Below, one piece after another: positions 43,172 to 53,060 of a stretch of DNA of 64,000 nucleotides; the stretch's first letter is position 1, and each line of letters starts with the position of its first letter. The notes beneath the pieces were generated by a model. That model was not told the origin of the DNA. It searched no databases and saw only the letters and a program-made list of their open reading frames with translations. The translations under genes and the position numbers were made by a program. The stretch comes from Pseudoalteromonas ruthenica (GTDB taxonomy: Bacteria > Pseudomonadota > Gammaproteobacteria > Enterobacterales > Alteromonadaceae): contig NZ_CP023396.1 in NCBI RefSeq assembly GCF_008808095.1, forward strand, positions 2,232,001 through 2,296,000, read 5' to 3'.

Positions 43172-45025
43172 ATGTCAGCAATTTATATTGCAGGAATTGC
43201 TTTATGTAGTGTTATTGCGCAATGGCTCGCCTGGGCCTTCCGTGTTCCCGCTATTTTATTTCTTTTACTCACTGGCTTATTACTTGGGCCAACCACCTCG
43301 TTACTCGAGCCCGACGAACTCCTTGGCGACTTACTGTTTCCAGTGGTGTCCTTATCGGTGGCGATTATTCTTTTTGAGGGCGCGCTCACGCTCCACTTTA
43401 GGGAGCTAAAGGGCATTGGTAAGGTGGTGCGCAACCTGTGCTCCATTGGCATGCTCATAACCTGCCTAGTCGTCAGCTTAAGTGCTTATTGGTTGCTTGA
43501 GCTCGATTGGCGTGTTGCAGCAGTGCTAGGCGCAGTATTGGTCGTTACCGGGCCCACGGTTATCGCGCCCCTACTTAACGCCATGCGCCCCACTCAAGAC
43601 ATTGACCGAGTGCTGCGCTGGGAAGGTATTGTGATTGACCCCATCGGTGCGCTCTTCGCTGTGTTAGTGTTCGAGGCGGTGATGTTAGTGGGGCAAAGCG
43701 ATGTGTTTAGTCACACCTTAGGGGCATTGGTCACCACGCTGAGTGTGGGCTTTTCGCTCGGTGCTGCCGCAGGATGGTTAACAACGCAATTGATTCGTCG
43801 CGAATGGCTCCCTTATGAGCTGCATAAGTTTGGTATTCTTGCGCTAGTGCTTATCAGCTTTACCGTCTCGAACCATCTCAGTCATGAGTCTGGGTTGCTA
43901 GCGGTGACGGTATTTGGTATTTGGCTTGCGAACCAAGACGATTTGGAAATTGACTCGGTGCTTGAATTTAAAGAAGACCTGTCGATGATTCTTATCTCTA
44001 GCTTGTTTATTTTGCTGGCAGCACGCCTCAAGCTTGAAGATTTACTGGCTCTGGATGCACAAGTCTTTATCTTTTTGGCCATTGTGCTGTTTGTCGCTCG
44101 ACCACTGAATATTTTAATTTCTACTTATGGCAGTGACTTGCCCGTCAAATCGCGGCTGATACTGGCATGGATTGCGCCTCGCGGTATTGTTGCCGCCGCT
44201 GTCGGCTCGGTGTTTGCGCTCAGTATGGCCGATGCCGGTATTGTGGATGCCAATAAAATGGTGCCCTTAATCTTCACGGTGATAATTGTCACTGTGGTTT
44301 TAAATAGCCTCACCGCCATCCCATTAGCAAAAATGCTCGGGGTCCGCCAACCTGCTCCCTCGACCTTACTCATCATTGGTGCGAACCACGTTGCCAGAGC
44401 TATAGCCTGTGGCCTAAAAGAGCAAGATATCGATGTGCACCTCTCCGATCCGGCATGGGAAAACTGTAAAATGGCCCGTATGGATGGTTTGCCCTGCTAT
44501 TATGGTAATCCGCAATCGGAACATGCCGAGCGGTATCTGCCACTAACAAGCATCAGTAAGGTGTTGGCACTGTCACCTAACCGCCATCACAACGCATTAG
44601 GGGTGCAATACTTTAGCCACCTATTTAGCGAAAACCGAGTGTTCTCACTCAAGTCATCACAAAACCACGCGAAAGCCAATAAAGACAGTGCTACTTTCCT
44701 CTCTCGACAAATTCTATTTGGCGAGAATGGTTCTTATGCCAAGCTCAGTAGCCTGATAGCCAAAGGCGGTAAGGTCAGTGCGACTCGATTAAGTGATGAA
44801 TTTGACTGGCAACAATATCAAGAAGTAAATAGCGAAGCGATTCCGCTTTTTATTATTGGTAACGAAAAAGTGGTGCGCATTATTACTGCGCAAATGGAGA
44901 ATCCACCAGCCAGTGGTGAGAAGGTTGTTGCTCTGCAGCCACCAAAAATGTCGATGGTGAAAGATGCACAGCAAAACCCACCGACCAAGAATCCGCAATT
45001 ACAGCCAACAAAAAACCCGACATAA
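43172..45025 (+). CDS. CPA1-family Na+/H+ antiporter with TrkA-N-like tail
   Basis: A 617-residue inner-membrane antiporter. Twelve or so helices (residues about 1-400) of the NhaP/CPA1 type, with VVTGPTVIAPLL and the membrane acidic pair region EGIVIDPIGAL. The C-terminal part (about 410-600) starts LLIIGANHVARAIACGLKEQ, a Rossmann-like TrkA-N domain that binds nucleotides and may regulate transport. The ATG at 43172 has AAGGG five bases upstream; an in-frame codon at 43112 would add 20 non-membrane residues without such support. Its last codons and stop are inside the terminator hairpin. Confidence 0.9.
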   Translation: MSAIYIAGIALCSVIAQWLAWAFRVPAILFLLLTGLLLGPTTSLLEPDELLGDLLFPVVSLSVAIILFEGALTLHFRELKGIGKVVRNLCSIGMLITCLVVSLSAYWLLELDWRVAAVLGAVLVVTGPTVIAPLLNAMRPTQDIDRVLRWEGIVIDPIGALFAVLVFEAVMLVGQSDVFSHTLGALVTTLSVGFSLGAAAGWLTTQLIRREWLPYELHKFGILALVLISFTVSNHLSHESGLLAVTVFGIWLANQDDLEIDSVLEFKEDLSMILISSLFILLAARLKLEDLLALDAQVFIFLAIVLFVARPLNILISTYGSDLPVKSRLILAWIAPRGIVAAAVGSVFALSMADAGIVDANKMVPLIFTVIIVTVVLNSLTAIPLAKMLGVRQPAPSTLLIIGANHVARAIACGLKEQDIDVHLSDPAWENCKMARMDGLPCYYGNPQSEHAERYLPLTSISKVLALSPNRHHNALGVQYFSHLFSENRVFSLKSSQNHAKANKDSATFLSRQILFGENGSYAKLSSLIAKGGKVSATRLSDEFDWQQYQEVNSEAIPLFIIGNEKVVRIITAQMENPPASGEKVVALQPPKMSMVKDAQQNPPTKNPQLQPTKNPT

Positions 45026-45036
45026 AGTCGGGTTTT
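45011..45036. terminator. Bidirectional terminator overlapping the antiporter stop codon
   Basis: CCCGAC (45016-45021) pairs with GTCGGG (45027-45032), flanked by A5 and T4. The antiporter TAA (45023-45025) lies in the loop. On the other strand it serves rpmG, whose stop is 31 bases away. Confidence 0.88.
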
Positions 45037-45066
45037 CAAATTTGGAAGCGTACGCTTAAAATCAGA

Positions 45067-45222
45067 TTACTTGATTTTTGCTTCTTTGAAAATCACGTGC
45101 TTACGAGCTTTAGGATCGTATTTTTTGATTTCCATTTTTTCAGGCATGTTACGCTTGTTTTTGTCGGTAGTGTAGAAAAAACCAGTACCGGCAGTTGAAA
45201 CTAGACGAATCTTATCGCGCAT
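45067..45222 (-). CDS. rpmG: RpmG, 50S ribosomal protein L33
   Basis: A 51-residue ribosomal protein read directly from the minus strand: [19 protein letters not shown] at the start, then [19 protein letters not shown], ending EAKIK. This is the Cys-less form of L33 without zinc ligands, as in E. coli. It follows rpmB by 12 bases in the universal rpmB-rpmG operon. Too short for ordinary gene lists but fully supported. Confidence 0.97.
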   Translation of the reverse strand: MRDKIRLVSTAGTGFFYTTDKNKRNMPEKMEIKKYDPKARKHVIFKEAKIK

Positions 45223-45234
45223 GACTCAGGCTCC

Positions 45235-45471
45235 TTAAACTTTTTCGCCGCGAGCACGGATATCAGTCAGTACCGCGTCGATGCCTTTTTTGTCGATGAT
45301 ACGCATACCTTTAGTAGTAGTGCGTAGTGATACAAAGCGTTTTTCGCTTTCAACCCAAAAACGGTGAGTTTGTAGGTTAGGTAGGAAACGACGCTTAGTC
45401 GCGTTGCGCGCGTGTGAGCGGTGGTTACCTACCACTGGGCGCTTACCTGTAACTTGACAGACTTTAGACAT
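45235..45471 (-). CDS. rpmB: RpmB, 50S ribosomal protein L28
   Basis: A 78-residue large-subunit protein. Starts [20 protein letters not shown], with the family pattern [12 protein letters not shown] and [14 protein letters not shown]. First gene of the rpmB-rpmG operon, preceded by TTGGAG at a proper distance and by a consensus promoter 89 bp upstream. Confidence 0.98.
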   Translation of the reverse strand: MSKVCQVTGKRPVVGNHRSHARNATKRRFLPNLQTHRFWVESEKRFVSLRTTTKGMRIIDKKGIDAVLTDIRARGEKV

Positions 45472-45559
45472 GTCTATTTATCTCCAATAACTTCGCTCGA
45501 GCTTAATTTTCCCTTACGGCCTTTTTGTATACTGCCCCGGGATAAATCGAAGGGCGCTC

Positions 45560-45588
45560 TTTATACAGCATAGACAGGCAAAGATCAA
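45560..45588 (-). promoter_or_regulatory. Promoter of rpmB-rpmG
   Basis: On the minus strand TTGATC (45588-45583) and TATAAA (45565-45560) are separated by exactly 17 bp, followed by a GC-rich GAGCGCCC discriminator, the type found at growth-rate-controlled ribosomal promoters. Confidence 0.7.
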
Positions 45589-45694
45589 GAAACCTGATCT
45601 CAGAATCAGCTCATATGTAAATTTGATAGCGGCTAATTATAAAGATCAACGCAGCAAAGGGAAAGCAAAAACTGCATTTAAATTGCACAAATAG

Positions 45695-46369
45695 CTACAG
45701 TAGGCCACGCTCGGCAAAAGAGACCGCGTGACAACCACCTATCACTAAATGATCGAGCACACGAATATCCACCAAACCAAGAGCTTGTATTAGCTTGCGG
45801 GTAATAACTTCATCGGCCTGGCTCGGCTCGGCGATACCGCTGGGATGATTATGCGCAAAAATAACGGCAGCGGCATTATGCTTGAGTGCTGCTTTGACCA
45901 CTTCTCTGGGATATACCGACGCTGCATCTATGGTGCCTTGAAACAACGTTTCTGTGCTTATTAAACGGTGTTGGGCATCAACAAACAACACTAAAAAGAC
46001 TTCCCGTTGCAGCCCTTTTAATTCTAACTTGAGATAATCTTGCACCGCTTGTGGTGAGTCAAAGCTGAGCGCTCGTTCCAAACTTGTTTGTAAATATCGC
46101 CGCGCCAACTCAATTGCCGCCTGCAATTGCGTATACTTAGCGGTGCCCATACCTTTAAAACGGCAGAAATGGTCATGTTCAGCAGCCAACAAAGTATGCA
46201 GCCCTTGGCTTTGGCTGAGTATCTGTTGGGCTAGGTCAATAGCATTGCAACCGGCAATGCCCGTTCTAAAAAAGATAGCGAGTAATTCGGCATCACTCAG
46301 TGCCCCGGCACCCTGAGTAAGTAATTTCTCCCTAGGCCGTTGCTGGGCTGGCAAGTCAGTGAGTCGCAT
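45695..46369 (-). CDS. radC: RadC (JAB/MPN-domain protein)
   Basis: A 224-residue protein. N-terminal helix-hairpin-helix-like part ([30 protein letters not shown]) and a C-terminal JAMM domain with metal motif HNHPSG near residue 175 and SxxD-type end (PSQADEVI). Function in recombination or repair is disputed; the fold is that of a deubiquitinase-like metalloprotease. ATG 46369 is chosen because AAGGA lies six bases upstream; 13 more residues in frame upstream are possible. Gene order radC beside rpmB and opposite coaBC is conserved from E. coli. Confidence 0.95.
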   Translation of the reverse strand: MRLTDLPAQQRPREKLLTQGAGALSDAELLAIFFRTGIAGCNAIDLAQQILSQSQGLHTLLAAEHDHFCRFKGMGTAKYTQLQAAIELARRYLQTSLERALSFDSPQAVQDYLKLELKGLQREVFLVLFVDAQHRLISTETLFQGTIDAASVYPREVVKAALKHNAAAVIFAHNHPSGIAEPSQADEVITRKLIQALGLVDIRVLDHLVIGGCHAVSFAERGLL

Positions 46370-46474
46370 GGGCATTCCTTGGCTTTTGCGCTTATGAACC
46401 TTCCTCAACTATAGTGCAATAGCGGCACATCTGGTATCTTCTAAGCTGTCACACAAGCGATATTGTCTATTGTT

Positions 46475-47662
46475 ATGCAAAATAAAAAGGTGGTCCTTGG
46501 GATCAGTGGCGGCATCGCCGCATACAAATGTGCAGAGCTAACCCGACGGCTGAAAGAACGCGGTTGTGAGGTCAAAGTGGTTATGACCGACAGCGCTAAG
46601 CATTTTATCACCCCGCTCACGATGCAAGCGGTATCAGGAGAAATTGTTTCTGATTCACTGCTCGATCCTCAGGCCGAAGCAGCGATGGGCCATATTGAGT
46701 TTGCCAAATGGGCCGACTTGATTCTCGTTGCCCCAGCTACTGCCAATATCATTGCCAAAATGGCGGCTGGTATTGCCGATGACCTACTCACTACTTTGTT
46801 GCTGGCCACCCCAGCTAAAGTTGCTATCGCTCCCGCCATGAACCAGCAAATGTATGCTCATGCGGCAACGCAAGCGAACTTAGCCACCTTAGCACAGCGA
46901 GATATTGCTATTTGGGGCCCAGGTGCGGGCGAACAAGCCTGTGGTGACGTAGGAGCCGGGCGTATGCTCGAGCCCAACGAGCTTGTTGAGTTAGTGTGCA
47001 CTCCTACAGTACAGCCATTATTAGCGGGGAAAACCCTCACCATCACTGCCGGCCCCACCCGTGAAGCGCTCGACCCAGTGCGTTACATTTCTAACCACAG
47101 CTCAGGTAAAATGGGCTATGCCTTAGCCGCTGCAGGGGTGGCAATGGGAGCAACAGTGAATCTGATTTCCGGCCCGGTTAATTTACCAACACCTGTCGGA
47201 GTCACGCGCATTAATGTACAAAGCGCACAACAAATGCACCAACAAGCACTTGCTTTGGCACCAAGCTCCGATATTTTCATTGGCTGCGCTGCCGTGGCCG
47301 ATTATCGTGCTGCTGATATCGCCGAGCAGAAAATGAAAAAGCAAGGCGATGAACTCACCCTCACACTAGTGAAAAACCCGGATATTATTGCTGATGTTGC
47401 TGCGCTGTCTGAGAATAGGCCGTTTACTGTTGGTTTTGCTGCGGAAACACAAGATGTCGCCACCTATGCACAGGGTAAATTAAAGAATAAAAAACTAGAT
47501 ATGATTTGCGCTAATGATGTTTCGGTACAAGGGCAAGGGTTTAACAGCGATAATAATGCCCTGACCTTATTTAGTCATGACAGCACACAAAGCATTGCGC
47601 TTATGAAAAAAGATAAGTTAGCACTTACTGTCATCGAAGCGATTGCTACAAAGTTAGTGTAA
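46475..47662 (+). CDS. coaBC: CoaBC (Dfp), phosphopantothenoylcysteine synthetase/decarboxylase
   Basis: A 395-residue bifunctional coenzyme A enzyme. The N-terminal CoaC flavoprotein half has [14 protein letters not shown], the APAMNxxM motif (APAMNQQM) and the catalytic [13 protein letters not shown]ys loop; the CoaB half has [20 protein letters not shown] and KNPDIIAD with the Asn/Lys of CTP-dependent ligation. ATG at 46475 is used; an in-frame TTG at 46463 is possible. Confidence 0.97.
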   Translation: MQNKKVVLGISGGIAAYKCAELTRRLKERGCEVKVVMTDSAKHFITPLTMQAVSGEIVSDSLLDPQAEAAMGHIEFAKWADLILVAPATANIIAKMAAGIADDLLTTLLLATPAKVAIAPAMNQQMYAHAATQANLATLAQRDIAIWGPGAGEQACGDVGAGRMLEPNELVELVCTPTVQPLLAGKTLTITAGPTREALDPVRYISNHSSGKMGYALAAAGVAMGATVNLISGPVNLPTPVGVTRINVQSAQQMHQQALALAPSSDIFIGCAAVADYRAADIAEQKMKKQGDELTLTLVKNPDIIADVAALSENRPFTVGFAAETQDVATYAQGKLKNKKLDMICANDVSVQGQGFNSDNNALTLFSHDSTQSIALMKKDKLALTVIEAIATKLV

Positions 47663-47756
47663 AGGTCGCAAAAGACTGGAAAGGGACCTCACAAAGCATT
47701 AATATGGCGTTCATAATAAAGGTCAGTGACCACCAAAGTTGTTAAAAAGGAACGCC

Positions 47757-48344
47757 ATGGCTGCCTCACGTCGCACTAACCGTAAAGAGCAGATTTTACA
47801 ATCACTCGCGCAAATGCTGGAAACTAGTCCCGGTCAGCGTATCACTACCGCCAAATTGGCCGCCGAAGTAGGCGTTTCAGAAGCAGCTCTCTATCGCCAC
47901 TTTCCTAGCAAAGCGCGTATGTTCGAGGGATTAATTGAGTTTATTGAAGACACCTTGCTGTCTCGCATTAACTTAATCTTAGAGAACGAGAAAGAAACGC
48001 AAAGCCGTGTCTACAACATTTTGATGCTACTGCTAGCGTTTGCAGAAAAGAATCCTGGGATTACTCGAATTCTCACTGGTGATGCACTGCAAGGCGAAAA
48101 CGAACGATTACGTGAACGCATTCAGAGTCTATTTGAAAAGCTAGAAACCCAGTTCAAACAGGTTTTACGTGAACGTAAATTGCGTGAGGGTAAGGCCTTT
48201 GCAAGTGACGAGGGAACCCTAGCGAACCTTTTCCTTGCGTTTGTTGAAGGGAAAATGAATCAGTTTGTACGCTCTAATTTCACGATTAAACCCAGTGGTC
48301 AATTTGATAAGCAGTGGCAAGAGCTACAGAAAATTTGGTTGTAG
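47757..48344 (+). CDS. slmA: SlmA, nucleoid occlusion TetR-family protein
   Basis: A 195-residue DNA-binding division inhibitor that blocks FtsZ assembly over the nucleoid. HTH near residues 30-55 ([21 protein letters not shown], cited by core [20 protein letters not shown]). AAGGA five bases upstream fixes the ATG at 47757. In E. coli dut lies between coaBC and slmA; here the genes are only 94 bp apart and dut is missing. The final TTG TAG of the gene is part of the following REP repeat. Confidence 0.96.
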   Translation: MAASRRTNRKEQILQSLAQMLETSPGQRITTAKLAAEVGVSEAALYRHFPSKARMFEGLIEFIEDTLLSRINLILENEKETQSRVYNILMLLLAFAEKNPGITRILTGDALQGENERLRERIQSLFEKLETQFKQVLRERKLREGKAFASDEGTLANLFLAFVEGKMNQFVRSNFTIKPSGQFDKQWQELQKIWL

Positions 48345-49325
48345 ATCAGGCTTTAGCCTGACAATGTAAACCGGCCTCACACCCGTGCAAGGCTACAAGC
48401 CTTGCCTACAACAACCAATTACACACCCGTTGTAGGTCAGGCTTTAGCCTGACAATGGACATCAATCTAACAGCTGTGCAAGGCTAAAAGCCTTGCCGAC
48501 AACAACCAACTACACACACGTTGTGGGTCGGGCTTTAGCCTGACAATCAAAATCAATCTAACTCCTGCGCAAGGCTAAAAGCCTTGCCTACAACAACCAA
48601 CTACACACCCGTTGTAAGTCAGGCTTTAGCCTGATAATCGAAATCAACCTCACACCTGCACAAGGCTAAAGCCTTGCCTACAACAAACTACACACCCGTT
48701 GTGGGTCAGGCTTTAGCCTGACAATAGAAATCGACCTAATACCTGAGCAAGGCTAAAAGCCTTGCCTACAACATCAAGCTGCACACCCGTTGTAGGTCAG
48801 GCTTTAGCCTGACAATCGAAAGCAATCTAACTCCTGCGCAAGGCTAAAAGCCTTGCCTACACCAACCAATTACACACCCGTTGTAGGTCAGGCTTTAGCC
48901 TGACAATCAAAATCAATCTAACTCCTGCGCAAGGCTACAAGCCCTGCCTACAAAAATTAAACCACACACTGGTTGTGGGTCAGGCTTTAGCCTGACAATG
49001 GAAACCGGCCTCACACCTGCGCAAGGCTAAAGGCCTTGCCTACAAAATCAAACTTCACACCCGTTGTGGGTCAGGCTTTAGCCTGACAATCGACATCAAT
49101 CTAACAGCTGCGCAAGGCTACAAGCCTTGCCAACAACAACCAACGACACACCCGTTGTAGGTCGGGCTTTAGCCTGACAATGTAAACCGGGCTCACACCT
49201 GAGCAAGGCTAAAAGCCTTGCCTACATCATTAATGGCTTGGTAAAGACCAACGTGGGTCGGGCTTTAGCCTGACAATCGAAATCAACCTAACAGCTGCGC
49301 AAGGCTAAAAGCCTTGCCTACATCA
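48340..49325. repeat. Array of 11 REPIN-like units between slmA and zapE
   Basis: Eleven units of about 91 bp fill the whole convergent gap. Each unit has arm A, GTAG/GTGG-G plus palindrome TCAGGCTTTAGCCTGA, then about 25 bases, then arm B, palindrome GCAAGGCTAAAAGCCTTGC plus CTAC (the reverse complement of GTAG), then a 16-25 base linker ending ACACCCGT. Two inverted REPs with GTAG heads are the mark of REPINs mobilised by RAYT (TnpA-REP) transposases. Both arms share the core AGGCTTTAGCCT. The first arm overlaps the slmA stop. No RAYT gene is in the window. Confidence 0.92.
49225..49254. repeat. Copied zapE 3' end inside the repeat array
   Basis: Thirty bases starting CATCATTAATGGCTTGGTAA are identical to 49321-49350, which is the true 3' end of zapE. 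The copies are 96 bp apart, so the last array unit arose by a tandem duplication that took in zapE's last codons and stop. Confidence 0.95.
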
Positions 49326-50444
49326 TTAATGGCTTGGTAAAGACCAACGTTGCATTTCAATTAAGCGCGACTGGGTACGCGCAAACTCAAAAGCTAAACG
49401 CTCTCCTTGATAAAGTGACTCCAGCTCCACCTCTGCAGTGATAACTAGCAGCTTATGGTTATCATAAAACTCATCAACCAAAGCAATAAAGCGCCGCGCT
49501 TCATCGTCATACTGAGCCTGGCGCTGTGGAACCTGATCGCGGATGTAACCATCTTCTGTGCCTTGGGCTACATGTGCGCTGTTCATAGCGACTCCCATAG
49601 CTGGGACTTTGTCCACATAAAGCACCTGCAGTTGTTGGGCCAGCTCCATATAATCTGCACTGGCGCGGCCATCACCGCACAAGGCAAAGAAATCAATCAT
49701 GGCCACATCGCTGGTATAGGCCATAAAATGCATGCTTCGTCGGTTTATCTCTCGTATGCAAGGCTCAATAGAACAGCGTTGTTGCTGCTTAAACAGCCCA
49801 TTCAACACATCTGGGCCATAGGCGAGATAGTAACGAAAGCCAGCAAACCCTTGCAGCCGATAATCTTGCTCACCGCTGACATCACAGACATGGCAATGCG
49901 CCTCGAGTAAGGCGATGGTAGGTTCAAAGCGCGCTCGCTGTAACCCATTGCGATACAACTGTTGCGGATGGCAATTACTGGTTGCTACCAAGACCATACC
50001 TTGGGCAAACAAAGCCTCGAATAGCCTGGCCATAATCATGGCGTCACCGATATCGCTTACGAAAAACTCATCAAAACACAGCACATCGGTACTTCTGGCA
50101 TACTCCTTTGCCAACTGACGCATAGGATTCTTCACCCCCTGCAACTGCCCCAAACGTTGATGTACAAAAGCCATAAAGTGATGAAAGTGTAAACGTTGCT
50201 TTTTATCACTATTGAGATGCTGGAAGAATAAGTCCATCAGCATTGATTTGCCCCGCCCTACCGGGCCATATAAATATACCCCGGTCGTGACTTTAGGACG
50301 ACGCCAAAAGCAATGAGACGATGAGCGCTGCTCAAGTTCCTGCGCTAAACGCGCAAGCTCCTCGACCGCCCGTTGTTGCGCATCATCAACGGCAAGTATT
50401 TGCGCATCAATTTGCTGTTGGTACTGTGAGAGGATTTTATTCAC
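49326..50444 (-). CDS. zapE: ZapE, AFG1-family cell-division ATPase
   Basis: A 372-residue P-loop ATPase. Walker A GPVGRGKS at 60-67, Walker B VLCFDEFF near 118, and sensor segment VLVATSN. ZapE associates with FtsZ and the ring under stress in E. coli; the related mitochondrial AFG1 handles membrane protein quality. Starts with GTG. Its stop is seven bases from the REPIN array, and part of its 3' end has been copied into the array. Confidence 0.95.
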   Translation of the reverse strand: MNKILSQYQQQIDAQILAVDDAQQRAVEELARLAQELEQRSSSHCFWRRPKVTTGVYLYGPVGRGKSMLMDLFFQHLNSDKKQRLHFHHFMAFVHQRLGQLQGVKNPMRQLAKEYARSTDVLCFDEFFVSDIGDAMIMARLFEALFAQGMVLVATSNCHPQQLYRNGLQRARFEPTIALLEAHCHVCDVSGEQDYRLQGFAGFRYYLAYGPDVLNGLFKQQQRCSIEPCIREINRRSMHFMAYTSDVAMIDFFALCGDGRASADYMELAQQLQVLYVDKVPAMGVAMNSAHVAQGTEDGYIRDQVPQRQAQYDDEARRFIALVDEFYDNHKLLVITAEVELESLYQGERLAFEFARTQSRLIEMQRWSLPSH

Positions 50445-50513
50445 GGTGGCTGTTTTCGCTGAGACGCATAAGCTATACTCGCGCCATTGTAGCGAAATTA
50501 AAGCCCCGACCCA

Positions 50514-51215
50514 ATGAAGTTTCCTTGCCGTTTAGATAAGTTCATTAGCCACGTTACCCAGTTACCACGTACCAAAACCAAGGCCGTGATCAAAGCCAAG
50601 CGGGTATGTGTGGGTGGTGAGATGACCACACAGCAAAACACCGCTATTGATGAAAACACCGTGGTTACTCTAGACGGTGAACAGTTACATTATTTGGGCA
50701 AGCGCTACTTTATGCTTAATAAGCCCGAAGGCTATGTATGTGCTAATAGTGACGATTTACATGCTACGGTGCTCGATTTAATGGATGAGCCCAACTTGCA
50801 GGAATTGCATGTTGCTGGGCGTTTGGATATCGATACCACTGGCCTAGTGTTGCTGAGTAACGATGGTCAGTGGACACATCAAATAACTAGCCCGAAGAAG
50901 CAAAAATACAAAACCTATGTGGTGGAATTAGGCCAACCTATTAGCGAACACGCGGCGCATGAACTTGAACAAGGGGTGCAGCTACATGGCGAACGTGAAC
51001 TCACTCGCCCAGCCAAAGTTGAGGTATTAGCCCCCTATCAAATTCGATTGCATATTGTTGAGGGTAAATATCATCAGGTGAAGCGCATGCTAGCCGCCGT
51101 CGGCAATGAGGTGGTCGCACTGCACCGAGAGGCCATAGCCGGTGTTATTCTTGATAACGCGCTTGCCCCAGGGGAGTACCGAGCATTAAGCGAAGATGAA
51201 GTAAACCTTTGTTGA
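50514..51215 (+). CDS. rsuA: RsuA, 16S rRNA pseudouridine-516 synthase
   Basis: A 233-residue pseudouridine synthase: S4 RNA-binding domain (1-55), then the catalytic domain with GRLDIDTTG (catalytic Asp105) and the C-terminal EGKYHQVKRMLAAVG motif. The length and RsuA-like S4 spacing favour RsuA over RluE/RluF, though these relatives cannot be fully excluded. Divergent from zapE across 69 bp. Confidence 0.9.
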   Translation: MKFPCRLDKFISHVTQLPRTKTKAVIKAKRVCVGGEMTTQQNTAIDENTVVTLDGEQLHYLGKRYFMLNKPEGYVCANSDDLHATVLDLMDEPNLQELHVAGRLDIDTTGLVLLSNDGQWTHQITSPKKQKYKTYVVELGQPISEHAAHELEQGVQLHGERELTRPAKVEVLAPYQIRLHIVEGKYHQVKRMLAAVGNEVVALHREAIAGVILDNALAPGEYRALSEDEVNLC

Positions 51216-51249
51216 GCGTACCTACCAAACATACACTCAAAAAAAATTC

Positions 51250-51294
51250 AACAGAAAAAAGTCTGTTTTTGCGGCTTTTGCCTTAAAAAGCCGC
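51250..51294 (+). terminator. Terminator and strong hairpin between rsuA and the MCP gene
   Basis: AACAGA/TCTGTT followed by TTTT (51250-51270) is a weak terminator for rsuA. Immediately after it, GCGGCTTTT pairs with AAAAGCCGC (51271-51294), a strong nine-base stem without a T run, which may protect or regulate the next gene. Confidence 0.45.
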
Positions 51295-51342
51295 TGAAAA
51301 AGTGATAAGTGTAACAAACCGCTTATCGACTTGGAGCTTGCT

Positions 51343-52974
51343 GTGTTCGCAACGTTCTCTTTACGAAGCAAAATTATTGCTTTTGCTGTCACCCTATTTA
51401 TTGCCCTTATTGCCGTCGCTTTGCTAGGTTTGCAAGCCTTGCGTCATGCTAGTGAAAACGACAATATTGCCCGTATTAATCAACTGATGAAAAGCACCGT
51501 CAATGTGGTTGAGGAGCTCGAAAACTTAGCGGCTCAGGGTGAGCTTAGTGACGCTCAAGCACAAGCTTACGCCAGCACCATATTACAAAATAATACTTAC
51601 CATGACTCTGAGTATGTGTATGTAGTCAGCAGCGATCTCAACTTTGTTGCCGCACCGCATGATCCGCAATTGCACGGTACCAGCTTTAATGACTTCAAAG
51701 ATGCCCAAGGCAACAGCATTGGTGCCATGGTGGAGCGCTTAGTTGGTAGCAAAACGGGTAAGATCATCACCTACCACTGGACTTCTGAGCGCGATGGTGA
51801 AGTCGTTGATTTAACCTCAGTTGTACAAAAAACGCCTCGTTGGGGTTGGTATATTGGTACCGGCATCAGCTACAAAGAAGTCGATCAGCGTTACTGGAGC
51901 ACCGCCAGCTGGTTACTCGGTTTATCGCTTATCATCGCGGTATTACTCACCCTCGCCTTGGCTAAGTTTGGTTTAGCACTGACCAATGCCTTAGGCGCTG
52001 AATTAAGCTCAGTAAAAGATATCGTAACGCAAGTATCACGCGGGCGTTTGAACAATACTATCGCCTATCAAGAGCACAACAAAGATAGCATTATCGGCAG
52101 CATGGCCTACATGCAACAAGGATTGCAGGGAGTGGTAACAGGCATAAAAGAAGTCGCAGACACCTTACAGCAGCAAAGCATGGACTCAGACAAACGCTCG
52201 GTTGAGCTGGAGCGCTTAACGCAATCGTTACAGCAAGACACTGCCATTGTGGCCTCAGCGATTACCCAGCTTACAGCCTCAGCGCAAAGTGTGGTCGACC
52301 TGGCCGAGCAATCAGCTTATGCCGTTGGCGAAGCAGAGCAGCAAGGCCAAGCCGCTAACGCGTTGACAGAGGAGGCTGTTGACACCATTTCCCTTTTAGA
52401 GCAACAAATTGACAGCGCTGGTAATAATATTCAGCTACTCGATGACGAAGTCAATAATATCGCCAACGTGCTCGGGGTTATTCAAGGTATTGCCGAACAA
52501 ACAAACCTACTGGCGCTAAATGCGGCCATTGAAGCTGCTCGCGCGGGCGAGCAAGGCCGAGGTTTTGCAGTGGTCGCGGATGAAGTTAGGCAACTCGCGC
52601 AGCGCACCCAAAGTAGCACCGAAGAAATCCACAGTATGATTACTAATCTACAAAGTGCCACCAGCGAGGCTAAACAGTCGGTACAAATGAGCATTGAGAC
52701 CAGCGAACAAACCGTGAGTAAATCGCAACGAGTGCGCACCGAGTTAGTGCATATCGCACAGTCGTTGAGTACCCTAGCCGGTATGAGCCAAGAAATAGCC
52801 AGTGCCGCGAGAGAGCAGCTCGGGGCAGGTGAAGATACTGCAAATCGCGTGGTGGTGATCTCTGATACCGCCACGAACACAGCGCAGGTATCAAAACAGG
52901 CGCATGTGGCCAGCGAAAGCATGCGTGCACTCACTGAGCAACTAGAGCAACAAACGCAAAAATTTGAAACCTAA
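51343..52974 (+). CDS. Methyl-accepting chemotaxis protein with single Cache domain
   Basis: A 543-residue chemoreceptor. N-terminal helix (about 10-32), periplasmic sCache_2-like domain (about 35-185; [20 protein letters not shown] and [14 protein letters not shown] are typical), second helix (about 195-217), HAMP, and signalling domain with tip [20 protein letters not shown] (about 380-400). sCache_2 domains usually bind small carboxylates. Start chosen at GTG 51343 with GGAG six bases upstream; TTG at 51331 is less likely. Confidence 0.93.
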   Translation: MFATFSLRSKIIAFAVTLFIALIAVALLGLQALRHASENDNIARINQLMKSTVNVVEELENLAAQGELSDAQAQAYASTILQNNTYHDSEYVYVVSSDLNFVAAPHDPQLHGTSFNDFKDAQGNSIGAMVERLVGSKTGKIITYHWTSERDGEVVDLTSVVQKTPRWGWYIGTGISYKEVDQRYWSTASWLLGLSLIIAVLLTLALAKFGLALTNALGAELSSVKDIVTQVSRGRLNNTIAYQEHNKDSIIGSMAYMQQGLQGVVTGIKEVADTLQQQSMDSDKRSVELERLTQSLQQDTAIVASAITQLTASAQSVVDLAEQSAYAVGEAEQQGQAANALTEEAVDTISLLEQQIDSAGNNIQLLDDEVNNIANVLGVIQGIAEQTNLLALNAAIEAARAGEQGRGFAVVADEVRQLAQRTQSSTEEIHSMITNLQSATSEAKQSVQMSIETSEQTVSKSQRVRTELVHIAQSLSTLAGMSQEIASAAREQLGAGEDTANRVVVISDTATNTAQVSKQAHVASESMRALTEQLEQQTQKFET

Positions 52975-53060
52975 AACCTTGACCTTGAAGGGCTGATGTT
53001 CTCGGCACTTAAGTGCTACAGTGAAGGCATAAGCAGCGAATAAAAGCGATATGATCAGCA

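Noticed and set aside
48340..49325. CRISPR array
   Set aside because: Both the repeat and the 'spacer' parts are conserved between units, the units are palindromic and about 91 bp long, and there are no cas genes.
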